Source: Rhabdophis nuchalis (taxonomy: Eukaryota > Chordata > Lepidosauria > Squamata > Natricidae). From it: DNA of 64,000 bases. Positions 1 to 11,928 of this stretch are shown here, in pieces. The stretch's first letter is position 1, and the number at the start of each line of letters is the position of its first letter. The position numbers and the translations under genes were made by a program. The notes below the pieces were generated by a model. The model was not told the origin of the DNA. It did no database searches and saw only the letters and a list, made by a program, of their open reading frames with translations. The stretch lies in NCBI GenBank assembly GCA_039707465.1, contig CM077645.1:166402003-166466002 (forward strand). The letters are read 5' to 3'.

Positions 1-28
1 AAGAGGGGGTCCCAGAGAAGCTACAACA

Positions 29-410
29 CAGTGGTGGGTTTCTGTAGGCTCGCACCTACTCGCGAGAGCCGGTTGGTGAAATTTAGAGAACCGGTGAGAG
101 GGGGTTCCACCGGCGTACCTGGAAGTAAATCTGGCCTGCCGCTGCCAGTGACCCAATGGGAAGGAAAGGAAAAGAAAGGAAGGAAGAAAGAGAAAGAAAG
201 AAAGAAAGAAAGAAAGAAGGAAAGAAAGAAAGAATTTATCATCACAATTGAGTCCAAAAGTTTGGTTGCTAAGCAAGAGCGTTGTTAAATGAGTTTCACC
301 ACATTTTAAAAGGTGGCCACTCCCACCCTGTCACATGACTGCCAAGCCACGCCCACAAAATAGGCCACACCTACAGAGTAGGTTCTAAAAAAATTTGAAA
401 CCTACCACTG
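29..410 (-). mobile_element. hAT-like MITE carrying an internal AAAG microsatellite
   Basis: Non-autonomous DNA transposon. The ends are inverted: it begins CAGTGGTGGGTTTC and ends GAAACCTACCACTG. It is flanked by a perfect 8-bp target duplication, CTACAACA at 21-28 and again at 411-418. An 8-bp duplication with short inverted ends is the hallmark of hAT elements; no transposase is encoded. An AAAG/AAGG purine tract lies inside at about 160-233. Strand is given relative to the copy at 50468-50855, which is the same element in the opposite orientation. The apparent reading frames inside are translations of the repeat. Confidence 0.9.
160..233. repeat. (AAAG)n/(AAGG)n microsatellite inside the MITE
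   Basis: Pure purine tract on the plus strand made of AAGG and AAAG units. It occupies the same internal position as the TTTC tract of the copy at 50468-50855, so it was probably part of the element before transposition. Confidence 0.9.
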
Positions 411-418
411 CTACAACA

Positions 419-1139
419 CCACTGCCATTCTGTGTTTCGAAAGCAAAAATGTAATCCTGTTCGAACCCCCATCAAATATGATGGGAATTGAAAGCATATG
501 TTTATTAAAACTGGATAGCTGGCACTTTGGTATGACAAATTCTGTCTTCTAATATTGCTCTGGATCTTTTGGGGCCTGCTTAATGAGCAATATTGAGTCC
601 AACAGTCTTCTGAATAACAACTTGATAAGGTCTGAATCGGACCTCATTAATAACCTATTGTTACCACTCATAACATTTAAGAGTATACTTTCCCAAACCT
701 GGCTTCTATGTAAAAATATTTCTGGAGGCTTTATGAGAAGCATTTTCCACTGGTTTCACTTACTGGGAGAATAAAAATTCCATCTTCTGTTTGGAACAAT
801 CTATTCTAATCACATGACTAAAGTTAAAAGAATTTAAACCTGGCAAGCTCCTAATCCTTAGTAAGAAGAAGGATTTTGTGCCAAGCTTAATAAATCTTCA
901 AGAAAAAAAGTTTAAAGTTCTTGGTTTCAGCAATTGGCATAGGCTAAACAGAGCACAGGTTTTTTTTAAAAAACCCTATATTCAACAATTGCTCTTTAAC
1001 AAAAACTGTCTATGGAACACTAAGACCCTCATAATTTCAATCCTTTGTCCATTTTTGCTAAAAAGACTAAACAAATCTACCAGTGGGTTATCTAGTTTAG
1101 TAGAAAACAGGAAACATTTCCAGTATATCCTGATCATTA
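419..1139. other. Single-copy AT-rich DNA, no gene seen
   Basis: Between two MITEs. Only short chance reading frames are present, without recognisable domains. Nothing else is supported here. Confidence 0.6.
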
Positions 1140-1147
1140 GTGTAGAC

Positions 1148-1374
1148 CAGGGGTAGTCAACCTTTTTATACCTACCACCCACTTTTATCTGTTAGTAGTA
1201 AAATTTTCTAACCGCCCACTGGTTCCACAGTAATGGTGATTTATAAAGTAGGGAAGTCAATTAAATTTAAAAAAAGGAAAGTGCTTCAGTATCTATCGGA
1301 CAAAACCCCTACTGCCCACCATGAAAGCTGGAACGCCCACTAATGGGTGGTAGGGACCAGGTTGATTACCAATG
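1148..1374 (+). mobile_element. hAT-like MITE, 227 bp
   Basis: Begins CAGGGGTAGTCAACC and ends GGTTGATTACCAATG, an imperfect inverted pair. A perfect 8-bp duplication GTGTAGAC flanks it at 1140-1147 and 1375-1382. Inside are CGCCCACT-type motifs on one arm and a matching arm near 1340-1360. No coding capacity. Orientation is arbitrary. Confidence 0.88.
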
Positions 1375-1382
1375 GTGTAGAC

Positions 1383-2696
1383 CCTGGAAAGGGAAGGGAG
1401 GGAGGGAAGGAAGATGAACTTCCTTGTGAGTTTTTAGCAATATTGGTATCTATGTATCTGTTTCTTACATGAAGCCATATGGTCTCTGATCCAGAACCAG
1501 ACCTTCTTGTTTTCATTAATTCTGCAACATCTGGTGTTTTCCAACTATGGGATTCGTCTCTTTTTTCTTAAAGATTATGAGATTTGCTCCCTCTTTTGTT
1601 TTGGAAGATAATGGAGAGCTTCCCTAGAAAAGAAAGGGCATGTTCATGATAACATCTGTGTACTGTTTAGCTATCTTGCCCCAAATGTATGAATCCTTGC
1701 TTAGATCCGAAGGGGGCCTTCTGTGAATGGAATGACTTTGCAAACCATGGAATGTTTCTGATCTAGAAAAACTCTTTCATTGGAAGAATTCACCAATTCC
1801 ACCCTTCAATCCACTTGCTCCCAGGAAATCCAATCCAAAGGGCTGAATAACATCTAAACCCAATTGGTCTTTCCCCCCCTCCCGACCCCCACTAGTCAGA
1901 ACATTGTGAGCAGAACTTCACTCAGAAAACTTTATTCTGTTTCCATTCAAAGACTGAAAGCTCTTGGTGGTATGGGGGAGGGGCCCATACTATTAGTAAT
2001 CCTAAAACAAACATCTCTATTCTCAATTTCACATTCATTATAAGAATCTTCTGCATTAAAATATGGCTCTGACCCCAATATTTCTTTGGTCTAACATTAG
2101 TTCACCAAACATGATAAAAATTTCCTTCTTTACAATTATATTTCCAACATTCATTTGAGATACCCTTATACATCTTTGATAATTTGTCAGGCATTATGTA
2201 CCAATGATACATCAGTTTGTAAAAGTTTTCTTTAAAATTACAGTTCAGTGTAAACTTCTGTCTGTTGTCTACATATGTTCCCATTGCTCAAGCATTATAT
2301 TATACCAAAAATTCTTTGTCCATTGAATCATGCCATACTTTAAGGTATTTGTCTTGCAAAGCAGACATTGCTTGCAGAAATTTTCCCCATAGGACTACAA
2401 AACGTGGCATAATGAGAAAAACAAAACGATGCCCACTAAAATGAAACATGTATAATATAGCAGGCTACTTTCTTGAACTATCATTTTTATTGTGAGGATG
2501 GTTCCTATTCTTTTAATTGCAATCAAATAGGGACTATGATATTCAACTTCATATTATTTATATAAATAGGAATTTTAAATGCTAATTGTCCAGGCTTCCC
2601 TAACTGATTCAGACACTTTGCACTTAGCTCAGTTCCTTGGATGACTTAGGCAGAATCTCCCCTGATATATAGTAGCTTAGCTACCTGTATCTATAG
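1383..2696. other. Single-copy DNA, no gene seen
   Basis: AT-rich, with a short GGGA/GGAA purine tract near 1392-1412 and C-rich runs near 1872-1890. I see no coding region, RNA gene or repeat that I can name. Confidence 0.55.
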
Positions 2697-2830
2697 CAGA
2701 GGTAGGCAACTATGGCAATATTATGACCGTGGACTTCAACTCCCAGAATTTCTGAGCCAGCACATCTGTCTCAGGAACTCTAGAAATCAAAGTCCACAGG
2801 TCATAAAGTCGCCATAGTTGCCCACCCCCG
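2697..2830 (+). mobile_element. Short hAT-like MITE, 134 bp
   Basis: Starts CAGAGGTAGGCAACTATGGC and ends GCCATAGTTGCCCACCCCCG, so the outer 20 bp on each side pair almost completely. Flanks ATCTATAG (2689-2696) and AGCTATAG (2831-2838) match at 7 of 8 positions, as expected for an aged 8-bp hAT target duplication. Confidence 0.85.
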
Positions 2831-3154
2831 AGCTATAGCAGTATAGCTACAGTACAATCTTTACTGCAAAGATGAATGAAGTCATAGACAATAGCTGATT
2901 CCCACTGCCAAAGTGAGGTGAGGCAAAAGATTTTTATGTCTGCCATGCTTTAACTTGTTTCTATCACCCAATTTTACAATCAGTTAGTAAGTCTCTCAGT
3001 GTGGTGTTTGATGGCCTTGCAGCTGAGAAATTGTCTGTGTTTTACGTATCTGCCTCATATCCTTCATTTCTTGTTTGTCTTGTCCCCTGTTTGTTGTACT
3101 CCATCAGTCCTCAGAAATGGATCCCAATAACTTCTGATTTCAATGCGACACTTG
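2831..3154. other. Single-copy DNA, no gene seen
   Basis: Short spacer between two hAT-like elements. The reading frame starting at 3001 runs into the next repeat and has no family resemblance. Confidence 0.5.
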
Positions 3155-3418
3155 CAGAAGTGGGTTCCTACTGGTTCAGCCGGATCAGTAGTGCTATGCC
3201 AACCTGGGTCACAGAACTGGCAGTGACTCAGACTGCCCACGCCCCCAAACTGGTTCCCCGGCCACCATCACACTGCCCCATCTTTTTTTTTTGAGGTCTG
3301 CGCATGCACACAACACTTTCCATTGAACTGCGCATGCTCACACAGTGTGCATCCAGTGTGTGTGTGTAAAGCACGCCTATGAGCTAACCAGCAGTAACAT
3401 AGGCCAGAACCATCCCAT
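3155..3418 (+). mobile_element. Diverged hAT-like MITE
   Basis: The left part reads GTGGGTTCCTACTGGTTC, the same type of GTGGG...ACCGGTTC start seen in the copies at 43428 and 57174. The right part contains CCAGAACCATCCC, roughly inverted to the start. Flanks GACACTTG (3147-3154) and ATCACTTG (3419-3426) match at 6 of 8, so the exact ends are tentative. The interior holds two GCGCATGC motifs and a short TG run. Confidence 0.55.
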
Positions 3419-3426
3419 ATCACTTG

Positions 3427-6368
3427 GCAATACAAAACTATTATTAAGTCAATGATAAGCATGATATAAGTTTTTCTACCTGGAAATAAACGATTTGCAC
3501 CATATTTTGTATATCCAAGACAAAACAGAAGATTTGTTCTAAACAGATAGCTTTAAAATATTGCCCTGCTAAAGAGAAAACCAGCAAGAAACAATACAAT
3601 ATCCCTACTAAACAGGATAACTCCCCTTCATAACATTATAAATATGTACTTCTTATATAAATGAGACTATAAACAAATCATATTGCACCAGAAGCAGTTT
3701 GTTTGATATCCTAAAACCATACGTTTTGTGATAATTTACATTAGATATAACATATCTGGGCTGCAAAACTTCAGACAATTACTATACCAAAAAGCCTATC
3801 ATTTGCTCCTATTTAGTAAATGGAGAGGGTTTTTTTTGCAATCCAGATATGGTATGCCTAATTTAAAAATGACATTCCCATTGGACAAAGAAATTATAGG
3901 CTACCACTTCAGGAAGGCATTTGACAATTCATAATGAAGTATCATAAACTGTTAAGATTTCAGATAACTATCAGATTAAAATATACCATAATCAAGTTCT
4001 TAACCTCTATGGTACTCCAAATATTTTTTTAAAATTGATTGAAGGAGACTAATAAGATTCCCCCTTTATCAACTGTTCCATTCCATAGTCTGGTGAGTTT
4101 AGCCATCTATTCTGATCTTTTTTTTTAAAAGCAATAAATAACAATGCAAGTTGTGCTGAACTAAACATTGCCTACTATCAAAACTAAGCTCTTCTAACTG
4201 TAATGAGCAGCAAAAGAAATAAGGGGAAAAGGAAGAAAAAAATACAAACATATTTGTAGAATTCAGTCAGTAACTTATATCCCTGCCTAGTCAGCATTCC
4301 ATTTTCTTCTGTCTGAAGCAATTAAAATTTAATCCTAAAAGCATTTTAGAAGGCTGCCGGGTTTAAAATACAAAACAAAGGTGGGTGGCAGTTATTTGTC
4401 ACCAAAGGTAAACAAATTTATGCAGCTTACATTGTATGCTCTGGGATAAAACATGTCAGTAAAAGATGTGTTTACAATATATTAGAAATTAGTCTTCATA
4501 ACAACTCCAGCTCTCTGTTCCAGGAAAGCTGGCTAGACAGGTACATATTAGGTGCTGAGGATGTCTGGACGGTATGGAAATCACACTGTATGCATTTGAC
4601 CATTGTCAATGGGACAAGATGTGCATGAAGCTCATTCTTATTCTAAGCCAGAAAGAGGACCTTGGGTGCATTAGCCTTTTTTGCTGAAAGGCTGCCATAT
4701 TTGTCAGCTCAGACATACGTTTGATAAGCTCTTACTCCGTTATCTAATATTTCACCAGGCAGTAGAACTAAAGGATAAGTAGCACCTAATAACCTATATG
4801 GACAGGAAATCTTGAATGCTGTCAAGCTCTGCATAAAAGCTCAAAATGCTTGGAACAGAAGTTCACAGCAGGCATTTTGTTCATTCCTAAGGAAAATGTT
4901 GAATTACTCATAGGGAGGAAACCTTTCTAGGCATCAGAGCAAATAGTTATAACATACAGTAAACCAGAAAACAAATATGTGAAAGTTTTTACTGGGCTTT
5001 GCGTGCATTCTCCAACTGATTAGAGGTACTACTTAATTACAAATGAGAAAGAGCAAAGTGAATTTTTTGCTCTTTTTTATTTGCGTTTGACTATTAATGA
5101 AAAGCAAGTGAAATCAAAGCAGTAAAAATTATATAGCTGCTTTGTTTTCTAAAGGCAAGCTTTAACAAAACCACTGAATCAGTTGTACTGGCCCACTTGT
5201 GTCTTTACAAATATAATTAGGTTTAAAAACTATTAGTAAGGCTGATGAAGTTTGGACATACCAGAATATTCATGTAAACTGCAACTTTGTAGACCATAAA
5301 AAATAAAGTAAACAAAAACATAATAAAAGCCATCACCCCAGAATGTTTTGAATGCTGTTATATCTGACCTGCAAATTTATCTCTTCTAATCTGTATAATA
5401 TCTATATAAGCCTGAATTTGTGATAGCTTTCAGCTGGCAAACTGTTTCACCCAAAGAATGTAATTTTGTAAATTTAGAATCAATGTGCATTTTTGGAGAG
5501 AACAGTGAAAGTGCCCAAGAATTAGCAAAATATAGGAAACTTCAAGAAATGATACAAATGCAATTAAACACTCAGATCTGATATCTAAATTACTATTATG
5601 CTATTTTTCCAAAATAAAAGATACAGATTCAGTAACCTAATTTAATAAGTTTAAGTATCTATATTACATATTTATTTCTTTGCATTCAACAATTAATAGA
5701 CAAACTGTATATTTATATGAAATAATGAACTGTGCCATTTATTTCTTCTCTGAAGGCAGCAGCACAAATTAATTAGATGATGGAACAAAACATGAAACAG
5801 AATCCTTTCAGTAGTTTATTTGGCTCTAGAAAATGGAAGAATCCTCCAATTTTATTGCATAATGAATCTCTTACATCCCAAGAGCCTGAAGTACAGCAGA
5901 AGAGCAGCTCTACAAAAGTAGTTGGAGTCCTCAAAGCACTCTCAAATATATAAAAATGCAAGCATTCACCCAATCTTCATTTCCAGAAATTCAATTACCT
6001 TTTAGAAACCCAGTTAAGAGAGTCTGGGATAAATTTCGCCTTGATTAGTTGATAAGTAGGTAAGCTAAGTTGCACAAAACTTATTCATTAACCTATTATG
6101 TGAATTATGCTGTGGTAGTTATTAAAACAAGAAATAGAAAACCAGCTATATAGACTGAATACTGAATATGTGAAGAATTCTTCATTTAGATTTCTGTCTG
6201 TAAATACACTATGTGACTGCAGATTGACAGACTCAGGGCAGAGCACCCTAAACCACCTAGTGAGTGCACCTTCAATTTGTGGGAAAATTAACATAAACAA
6301 CCCCAAAATTATATGGGTTTAAAGGAAGCAAAAAGCAAAAGGATTTCCAATAATTAATCTATCTTTAA
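3427..6368. other. About 2.9 kb of single-copy AT-rich DNA
   Basis: No reading frame here resembles a protein family. No TE ends, SINE boxes or long tandem repeats are visible. The stretch around 4500-4800 has more even base composition than its surroundings and could hold a conserved non-coding element, but that cannot be judged from one sequence. Confidence 0.5.
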
Positions 6369-7270
6369 TCTATCTAAATAAAAATGTATCTATGAGTTTG
6401 TTCAAAACAGGTAATCTCCGAAAGTACTGCACCGATCGCTTCCAAATTTTCACACAATGTTCCTTACAAATACGGCACCAATGATATATATAGATTGTGT
6501 AGATGTCACACCTGTGCCAGGTACACGCAACGGAAATGTAAAAAATGTAGGTAGATGGATACAGAGAGAGTAGTGAGCCATAGGATGACATAATACAAAA
6601 TGTCATAATACTCTTTTCATAAGATCAAGGAGAAATACAGTAGGTAGGTAGGTAGAGGGACAGAGAGAGAGAGGGAGAAATACATTAAGTAGGTAGGTAG
6701 GTAGAGGGATAGAGAGAGGGAGAAATACAGTAGGTAGGTAGGTAGGTAGGTAGGTGGATAGAGAGAGAGAGGGAGAAATACAGTAGGTAGGTAGGTAGAG
6801 GGATAGAGAGAGAGAGGGAGAAATACAATAAGTAGTCAGGTAGGTAGGTAGGTAGAGGGATAGAGAGAGGGAGAAATATAGTAGGTAAGTAGGTAGGGGG
6901 ATAGAGGGAGAGAAATACAGTAGGGGGATAGAGAGAGAGGAGGAGAAATACAGTAGGGGGATAGAGAGAGGGAGGGAGAAATACAGTAGAGGGATAGAAA
7001 GAGAGATGCCGAAGGCGACGGAGGCCATCGCCCATCCCTTCAGAATGGCACTCGCCTATCTCTCAGGACCGACTGAGCCATGTTCAACTGCTGTTCACAT
7101 GGAGAACAAAGTAGGTAGGTAGGTAGAGGGAAAGAGGGAGAGATAGGTAGGTTGGGGGTTATACAGTGGTTGTGTGTATGTGTTTGTGTGTGCAGGTGTA
7201 GATCTTTACACAGATTGGTTGGCCATTTAACCAGACTGGGCCACAGCAACGCATGGCCGGGAATGGCTAG
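6369..7270 (+). mobile_element. Helitron-like non-autonomous element with internal minisatellite
   Basis: The left end reads TCTATCTAAATAAAAATG directly after an A. It is followed by a segment with GCACCGATCGCTTCCAAATT, of the kind found near the 5' end of vertebrate Helitrons. The right end has a hairpin (GGCCA, 10-nt loop, TGGCC), 8 nt, then CTAG at 7267-7270 followed by T. A 5' TC, a 3' hairpin plus CTAG, and insertion between A and T are Helitron hallmarks. No Rep/helicase is encoded. The middle is filled by a tandem repeat (6628-7010) and a second GTAG-rich patch near 7110-7160. An alternative left end is the TC at 6358. Family assignment is from memory of termini, not a search. Confidence 0.55.
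6628..7010. repeat. Minisatellite of 32-51 bp units (GAGAAATACAGTAGGTAGG...)
   Basis: The core GAGAAATA occurs nine times between about 6630 and 6985. Each copy is followed by ACAGTAGGTAGGTAG-type and GGATAGAGAGAGAGG-type blocks. Spacing varies between roughly 32 and 51 bp because the inner GTAG and GA runs differ in length. It lies inside the Helitron-like element. The long serine/leucine/tyrosine-rich frames on the minus strand are translations of this array. Confidence 0.85.
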
Positions 7271-7271
7271 T

Positions 7272-8609
7272 TTAAAATATAAAAGTTAAAAATGCACTAA
7301 GAAAACAGCTAAATTTGGAATATTAGTTTATTTAAAGTACTTAGGAATTACTATAAAGTAAATAATACATAAATATGTAGGGAAGAAAATTGTTTCAATT
7401 AGCTAAATAAGTTGATTGATTGATTTTGTTAAATAAAGAGGTAAGTGCAGAAACAAGAAAAAAACATAAGTTATAAAAGGTTACTGACTATAGTTCTACA
7501 GAGACTGAAAGGGACTAAAGAGTTATGGATTTGGTGGATGGAGGGAAAAAACTGTTTAACGTTTAACTTTTCCTTTCTGGATTACAAATTAGAAAATAAA
7601 AATGGATACTATTGGAAAAGCAATGAAAATTATAGAAAGGAGATCATTTACAGAGAGACAGTGAATAATAGAAAAGAGGATTACATCAAACCTATGAATT
7701 CCTGTTTTATCTTAGAAATAGACTTTATATTTTATTTCACTTTATTTATATATTTATTTATTTAATATGGTTATAAGACTAATCAATCAATAAACTATTT
7801 GTCTGCAAAAGATATTTAAACAAATGTGGAAAAATCTCAGTATGGTAGCTTTGTAAGTGATTGCATCAGTTAAAAGGGATTTGGCTAGAGTGAAAGGAAG
7901 GATGCATTGAAGAATCTGTAATACAGATGAGTGGAGAGGCTAAACAAATTCAAGAAAAAACACAACATAAGAAAATAAGGCAGAAAGAATAAATCAAGTG
8001 ATGGGAAAAAATTAGACAGTGTGTACTAACTGAAATTAAGAGAGAAAACAATTTGCTTAAAATTGAGAACAGTTTCAGAGGAATCTGGTGAAGATATCAG
8101 AGAAACAGAGTTGCTCAATCTCTAACAAAGTTTTTGAAATAAGGTGAAGGTATGGATGCAAACTTGGACAAATGTATAGAATAGAAGATATGCAAAATTA
8201 AGAAGAGTACTAAGATTTATCTGTGCACTGTTTCAAGAAGAAGACAAGACAAGAACAACTACAGCAACATTTCAAGATCTGTTAGTACAAGAACACAGAA
8301 AATTGACGATGAAGTCATGGGAATAATCAATTGCAAAAGGATATAGTTTTTAATGGTTTTCAAATGCACAATGAAAAGAAAGATTTAATATAATAAAAAA
8401 GTAACTGGAATTGCACAATAGATGGAATTTGAAATGAAACTGTGTACAAATTATAATATATGACTGCAAAACTGACTATATACACTTTTGTTGAAATTTA
8501 AAATAGAACAAATTAAAGTTTGCATAATAAAATGGACTAAGGAGTTTAGTTAAAACATGTAGATGGATCAGCAGGATGGAATGTGGAGAAAAGGACTGAA
8601 ATTCACATT

Positions 8610-8610
<1 letters not shown>
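7272..8610. other. A-rich single-copy DNA, no gene seen
   Basis: The plus strand is strongly purine- and A-rich from about 7380 to 8600, a bias like the sense strand of decayed L1 elements. No frame could be matched to an L1 protein. A weak TTTA run is at 7745-7765. Nothing firm is supported. Confidence 0.4.

Positions 8611-8700
<90 letters not shown>
8611..8700. repeat. (TAA)n microsatellite at an L2-like tail
   Basis: About 30 uninterrupted TAA units. On the minus strand this is (TTA)n directly downstream of the L2-like 3' UTR that begins at 8701, so it is the expanded tail of that retrotransposon. A shorter version is at the tail of the related copy at 41194. Confidence 0.93.
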
Positions 8701-8702
<2 letters not shown>

Positions 8703-9640
8703 TTAATTTATAGACCGCTCCCTCTCCCCAAAGGGACTCAGGGCAGTGCACAGGGGAATTAAAAAACATACAAACATAAATACATCATAAATATATAAAA
8801 ATCAAATTAAACAAGTTATCCCTGTGCTAAAAACCCAAAATGCTAAAAACTAAACCCCTTAAAAACCAATTAAAACAATAAACAGATGACTAACCTAGGC
8901 CGGCCAAGCAGAAAAAGTGCGTTTTTAATTTTTGATGGAAGGAGCGGAGGTCCGTAGTTGTTCTAATTTCGGGAGGAAGGTCGTTCCAGAGGGTCGGGCC
9001 CGCCATAGAGAAGGCCCTTCCCCTGGGCGCCGCCCGCTGGCATAGCCTAGTGGACGGCACCCGGAGAAGTCCCTCTCTGTGGGAGCGAATCGGCCGCAGG
9101 GATGTATGGGGCAGGATACGATCCCGCAAATAGCTAGGTCTCGTGCCATGGAGCGCTTTAAAGATGATGACCAACACCTTGAAGCGCACCCAAAAGACGA
9201 CAGGCAGCCAATGCAGCTTGCGCAGGAGCGGTGTTACATGGGAAAACCTAGAGGTTCCCATAACTGCCCGCGCGGCTGCATTCTGGACAAGCTGAAGCCT
9301 CAAGGGGAGCCCCATGTAGAGAGCATTACAGTAGTCCAGTCGGGATGTCACGAGGGCATGAGTGACTGTGCAGAGGGCATCCCGATCCAATAGGGGACGC
9401 AACTGGCGTACCAGGCGAACCTGGTAAAACGCCCTCCTGGCTACGGCTGTCACTTGATCTTCCATGGACAGCCGGGCATCAAGGAGGATGCCCAAGTTGC
9501 GTGCCCCATCCACAGGGGTTAGATGTTCACCCCCTATGGCCAGTGATGGAGTCAACTGGTTGTACCGGGATGCCGGAAACCACAGCCACTCGGTCTTGGA
9601 CGGGTTGAGTCTGAGTCTGTTGCTTCCCATCCAGGCCCGT
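8701..9640 (-). mobile_element. 5'-truncated L2-like LINE (copy A)
   Basis: Minus-strand LINE with its 3' UTR at 8701-8889, including a CCCCAAAGGGACTCAGGG block near the tail. An open frame at 8890-9630 encodes the last ~246 residues of ORF2. Recognisable pieces are [68 protein letters not shown] and WNDLPPEIR, in the order typical of L2/CR1-superfamily ORF2 after the RT core. It stops just after the RT thumb region, so the YADD catalytic motif is absent and the copy is dead on arrival. This part of the frame has no stop, which suggests moderate age. The first 'Met' is an internal residue. Confidence 0.9.
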
Positions 9641-10155
9641 TATAATTTAAGAATTCTTTTTAATAAAATGATGTGCTGTATATGACACAGAGAAACTAAG
9701 ATATATACAGGTATTTCACATGAAAATGTGAAAAACATGGGCATGTTACCATACACTAAGAACCTTAGAAAAAGTGCACACACACACAAAGTAATCAAAT
9801 AAATATGGTACAAAAATAATATTAGAATAAAATCAGATGATTTTAAGGGACATAAATAATCAGTTAGAAAAGACTTACAGAAGATTGATTTTATAAATGG
9901 TAACTGCAGCAAGATCCACAACAATCAAGAAATACTGAAATACCAACAATGGAAGTTCTTAGTCCATTTTATCATGCAAACTTTAATTTGTTCTTCTATT
10001 TCAAGTAAATATGGCAGAATGGCAGAAATGCCAAAATGACTTGTCTGGTCAGGAATAAAACAATAAACACTTCCGGGCATTTCATCAGCTGAGAGTCCAG
10101 GGCAGGGGTGGGGGGTGACAGTGGTTATTATGTGAATAAAATAAACAAATTAGGG
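9641..10155. other. Single-copy spacer between two L2-like LINEs
   Basis: AT-rich. Contains a short AC run near 9777-9789. No coding or RNA feature recognised. Confidence 0.5.
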
Positions 10156-10181
10156 AAAGTCTTGGACCTCAGGAGGTCACT

Positions 10182-10633
10182 GTGCCTCAGATAGGCGGGT
10201 GTGAGTCCTTTTGTGTGAAGTGGGGTCTTGGAGTTCAGGTGGGCCTCTTTCCTACGTACCTGTCTCCCTGCTACGTTTCATCAGCCCTGCTGGAGCTGCT
10301 GGATGTGTTAGCCGGATTGGCAGTTGACTTCCCCAGGATTATGGTGTTGGGGGATTTCAATCTGCCTTCCATTGGCGAGACATCCGAGTCAGCTCGGGAT
10401 TCATGGCTTCCATGATGGCTATGGACCTAACTCAGTTAATTCAAGACCCCACTCATAATAGGGAGCACACGCTCGACCTGATTTTTGTCTCTGGACAGTG
10501 GATGAATGATCTAGATTTAGGGGATATTTCTATCCAACCCTTGTCATGGTCAGATCATTTCCTCATTAGGCTCGACTTCCAGACTGCTACCCCTCACCGC
10601 AGGGAGGTGGAACCGACCCTGAAAGGTTCCTGA
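10182..10633 (+). pseudogene. L2-like ORF2, endonuclease C-half remnant
   Basis: Two overlapping frames together form the second half of an apurinic-type (EEP) endonuclease. The first (10182-10415) contains VLGDFNLPSIG, the conserved GDFN motif. After a frame change near 10405 the second (10403-10633) contains TLDLIFVSG and PLSWSDHFLIRLDF, including the terminal SDH motif with the catalytic histidine. In intact LINEs this domain nicks the target site for target-primed reverse transcription. The frameshift and missing N-half inactivate it. Confidence 0.85.
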
Positions 10634-11179
10634 TGGAGCTTGGGACTTTTCCTGAATCCCTTGCTCACAGCTCGACCGAAGCCCTAGTGGAAGCCTGGGA
10701 TAGGGCGGCCACTGGGGCCTTGGACCATGTTGTGCCTTTGCCGCCTCTGACCCGGTGCCAATCCTGGGTAGCTCCCTGGTTTACTGAGGAGCTCCGGGAG
10801 ATGAAACGCCGGAAAAGACGCCTAGAGAGTGGTTGGAAGGCCAGCCGGTCCGAATCTGATCGAATGCTAGTAAGAATTCATATCAAATCCTACTTAGTGG
10901 CGATAAAAGCGGCAAAACAGCAACATTTTTCCGCTCTTATTGCATCTGCAGATAACCGTCCAGCTACCCTGTTTAGGGTGACCCGTTCCTTACTCAACCA
11001 AGGAACTGGTAAAGACCCCTTGAAGGGTCGGGCTGAAGAATTTGTTCAGTATCTACAGGATAAAAATCGCTCAGATTCGGACAGGCTTGGACTCCGACTG
11101 GGTAGATTTGGGTGAGTCGACGGGGATGAATCTTGTGGAGACCATCTAGGATGAGTTTGATCCTGTAACCCCCAAGGGC

Positions 11180-11925
11180 ATGGACAGGATTATGGGGGGA
11201 CTTAGTGCTGCCACTTGTGTGCTGGACCCGTGTCCCTCTTGGTTAATTTCGGCTTCCTGGGAGGTGACACGAGGCTGGCTCCAGGCGATTACCAATGCTT
11301 CATTGAGAGAGGGGTTCTTTCCTACCACCCTGAAGGAAGCAGTAGTGAGTCCCCTCCTCAAGAAACCTTCCCTGGATCCATCTTCTCTATCCAACTATCA
11401 TCCGGTCTCCAACCTTCGCTTTGTAGCGAAGGTTATTGAGAGTGTGGTAGCACGTCAGCTTCCCCAGTACCTGGAGGAAGTTGCCTACCTGGATCCATTT
11501 CAGTCAGGTTTCAGGCCCGGGTACAGCATGGAGACGGCATTGGTCGCGTTGGTTGATGATCTCTGGCGGGCCCGGGACAGGGTCCTATTAGATCTCTCAG
11601 TGGCTTTCGTTACCATTGACAATGGTATCCTACTGCAACGACTCGGGGAGTTGGGAGTGGGGGACACCATTTTGCGGTGGTTCTCCTCCTACCTGTTGGA
11701 TCGATCGCAGTTTGTGTTGACTGGAGGACAGGTATCGACCCCGAGGCCCCTCACTTATGGGGTGCCCCAGGGGTCAGTTCTCTTGCCCCTCCTGTTCAAC
11801 ATATATATGAAACTGCTGGGTGAGATCATCCGTGGTTTTGGGGTACGGTATCATCAATATGCTGATGATACCCAATTTTTCATCTCTACCCCAAACCACC
11901 CCAACGATGCCCAACGATGCCCTCA
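11180..11925 (+). pseudogene. L2-like ORF2, reverse transcriptase remnant
   Basis: RT core readable in one frame: [21 protein letters not shown] (RT1-2), FQSGFRPGYSMETAL (RT2a), LLDLSVAFVTIDN (motif A), GVPQGSVLLPLLFN (motif B region) and YADDTQFF (motif C). The first Asp of motif A and both Asp of YADD are kept. The second conserved Asp of the AFD triplet is Val (GTT at 11609-11611). Compared with copy C, seven residues before LLDLS are missing as an in-frame deletion. The frame is cut at about 11928 by a nested LINE end. Confidence 0.9.
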
Positions 11926-11928
11926 ACG

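Noticed and set aside
6628..7010. Possible CRISPR-like array
   Set aside because: Units are contiguous and degenerate with variable inner runs; there are no unique spacers, and the window is vertebrate.
6603..7035. Frames of 116 and 141 residues rich in Ser, Leu, Pro and Tyr on the minus strand
   Set aside because: They translate the minisatellite inside the Helitron-like element.
8476..8769. Poly-leucine frame
   Set aside because: Translation of the (TAA)n tail of an L2-like element.
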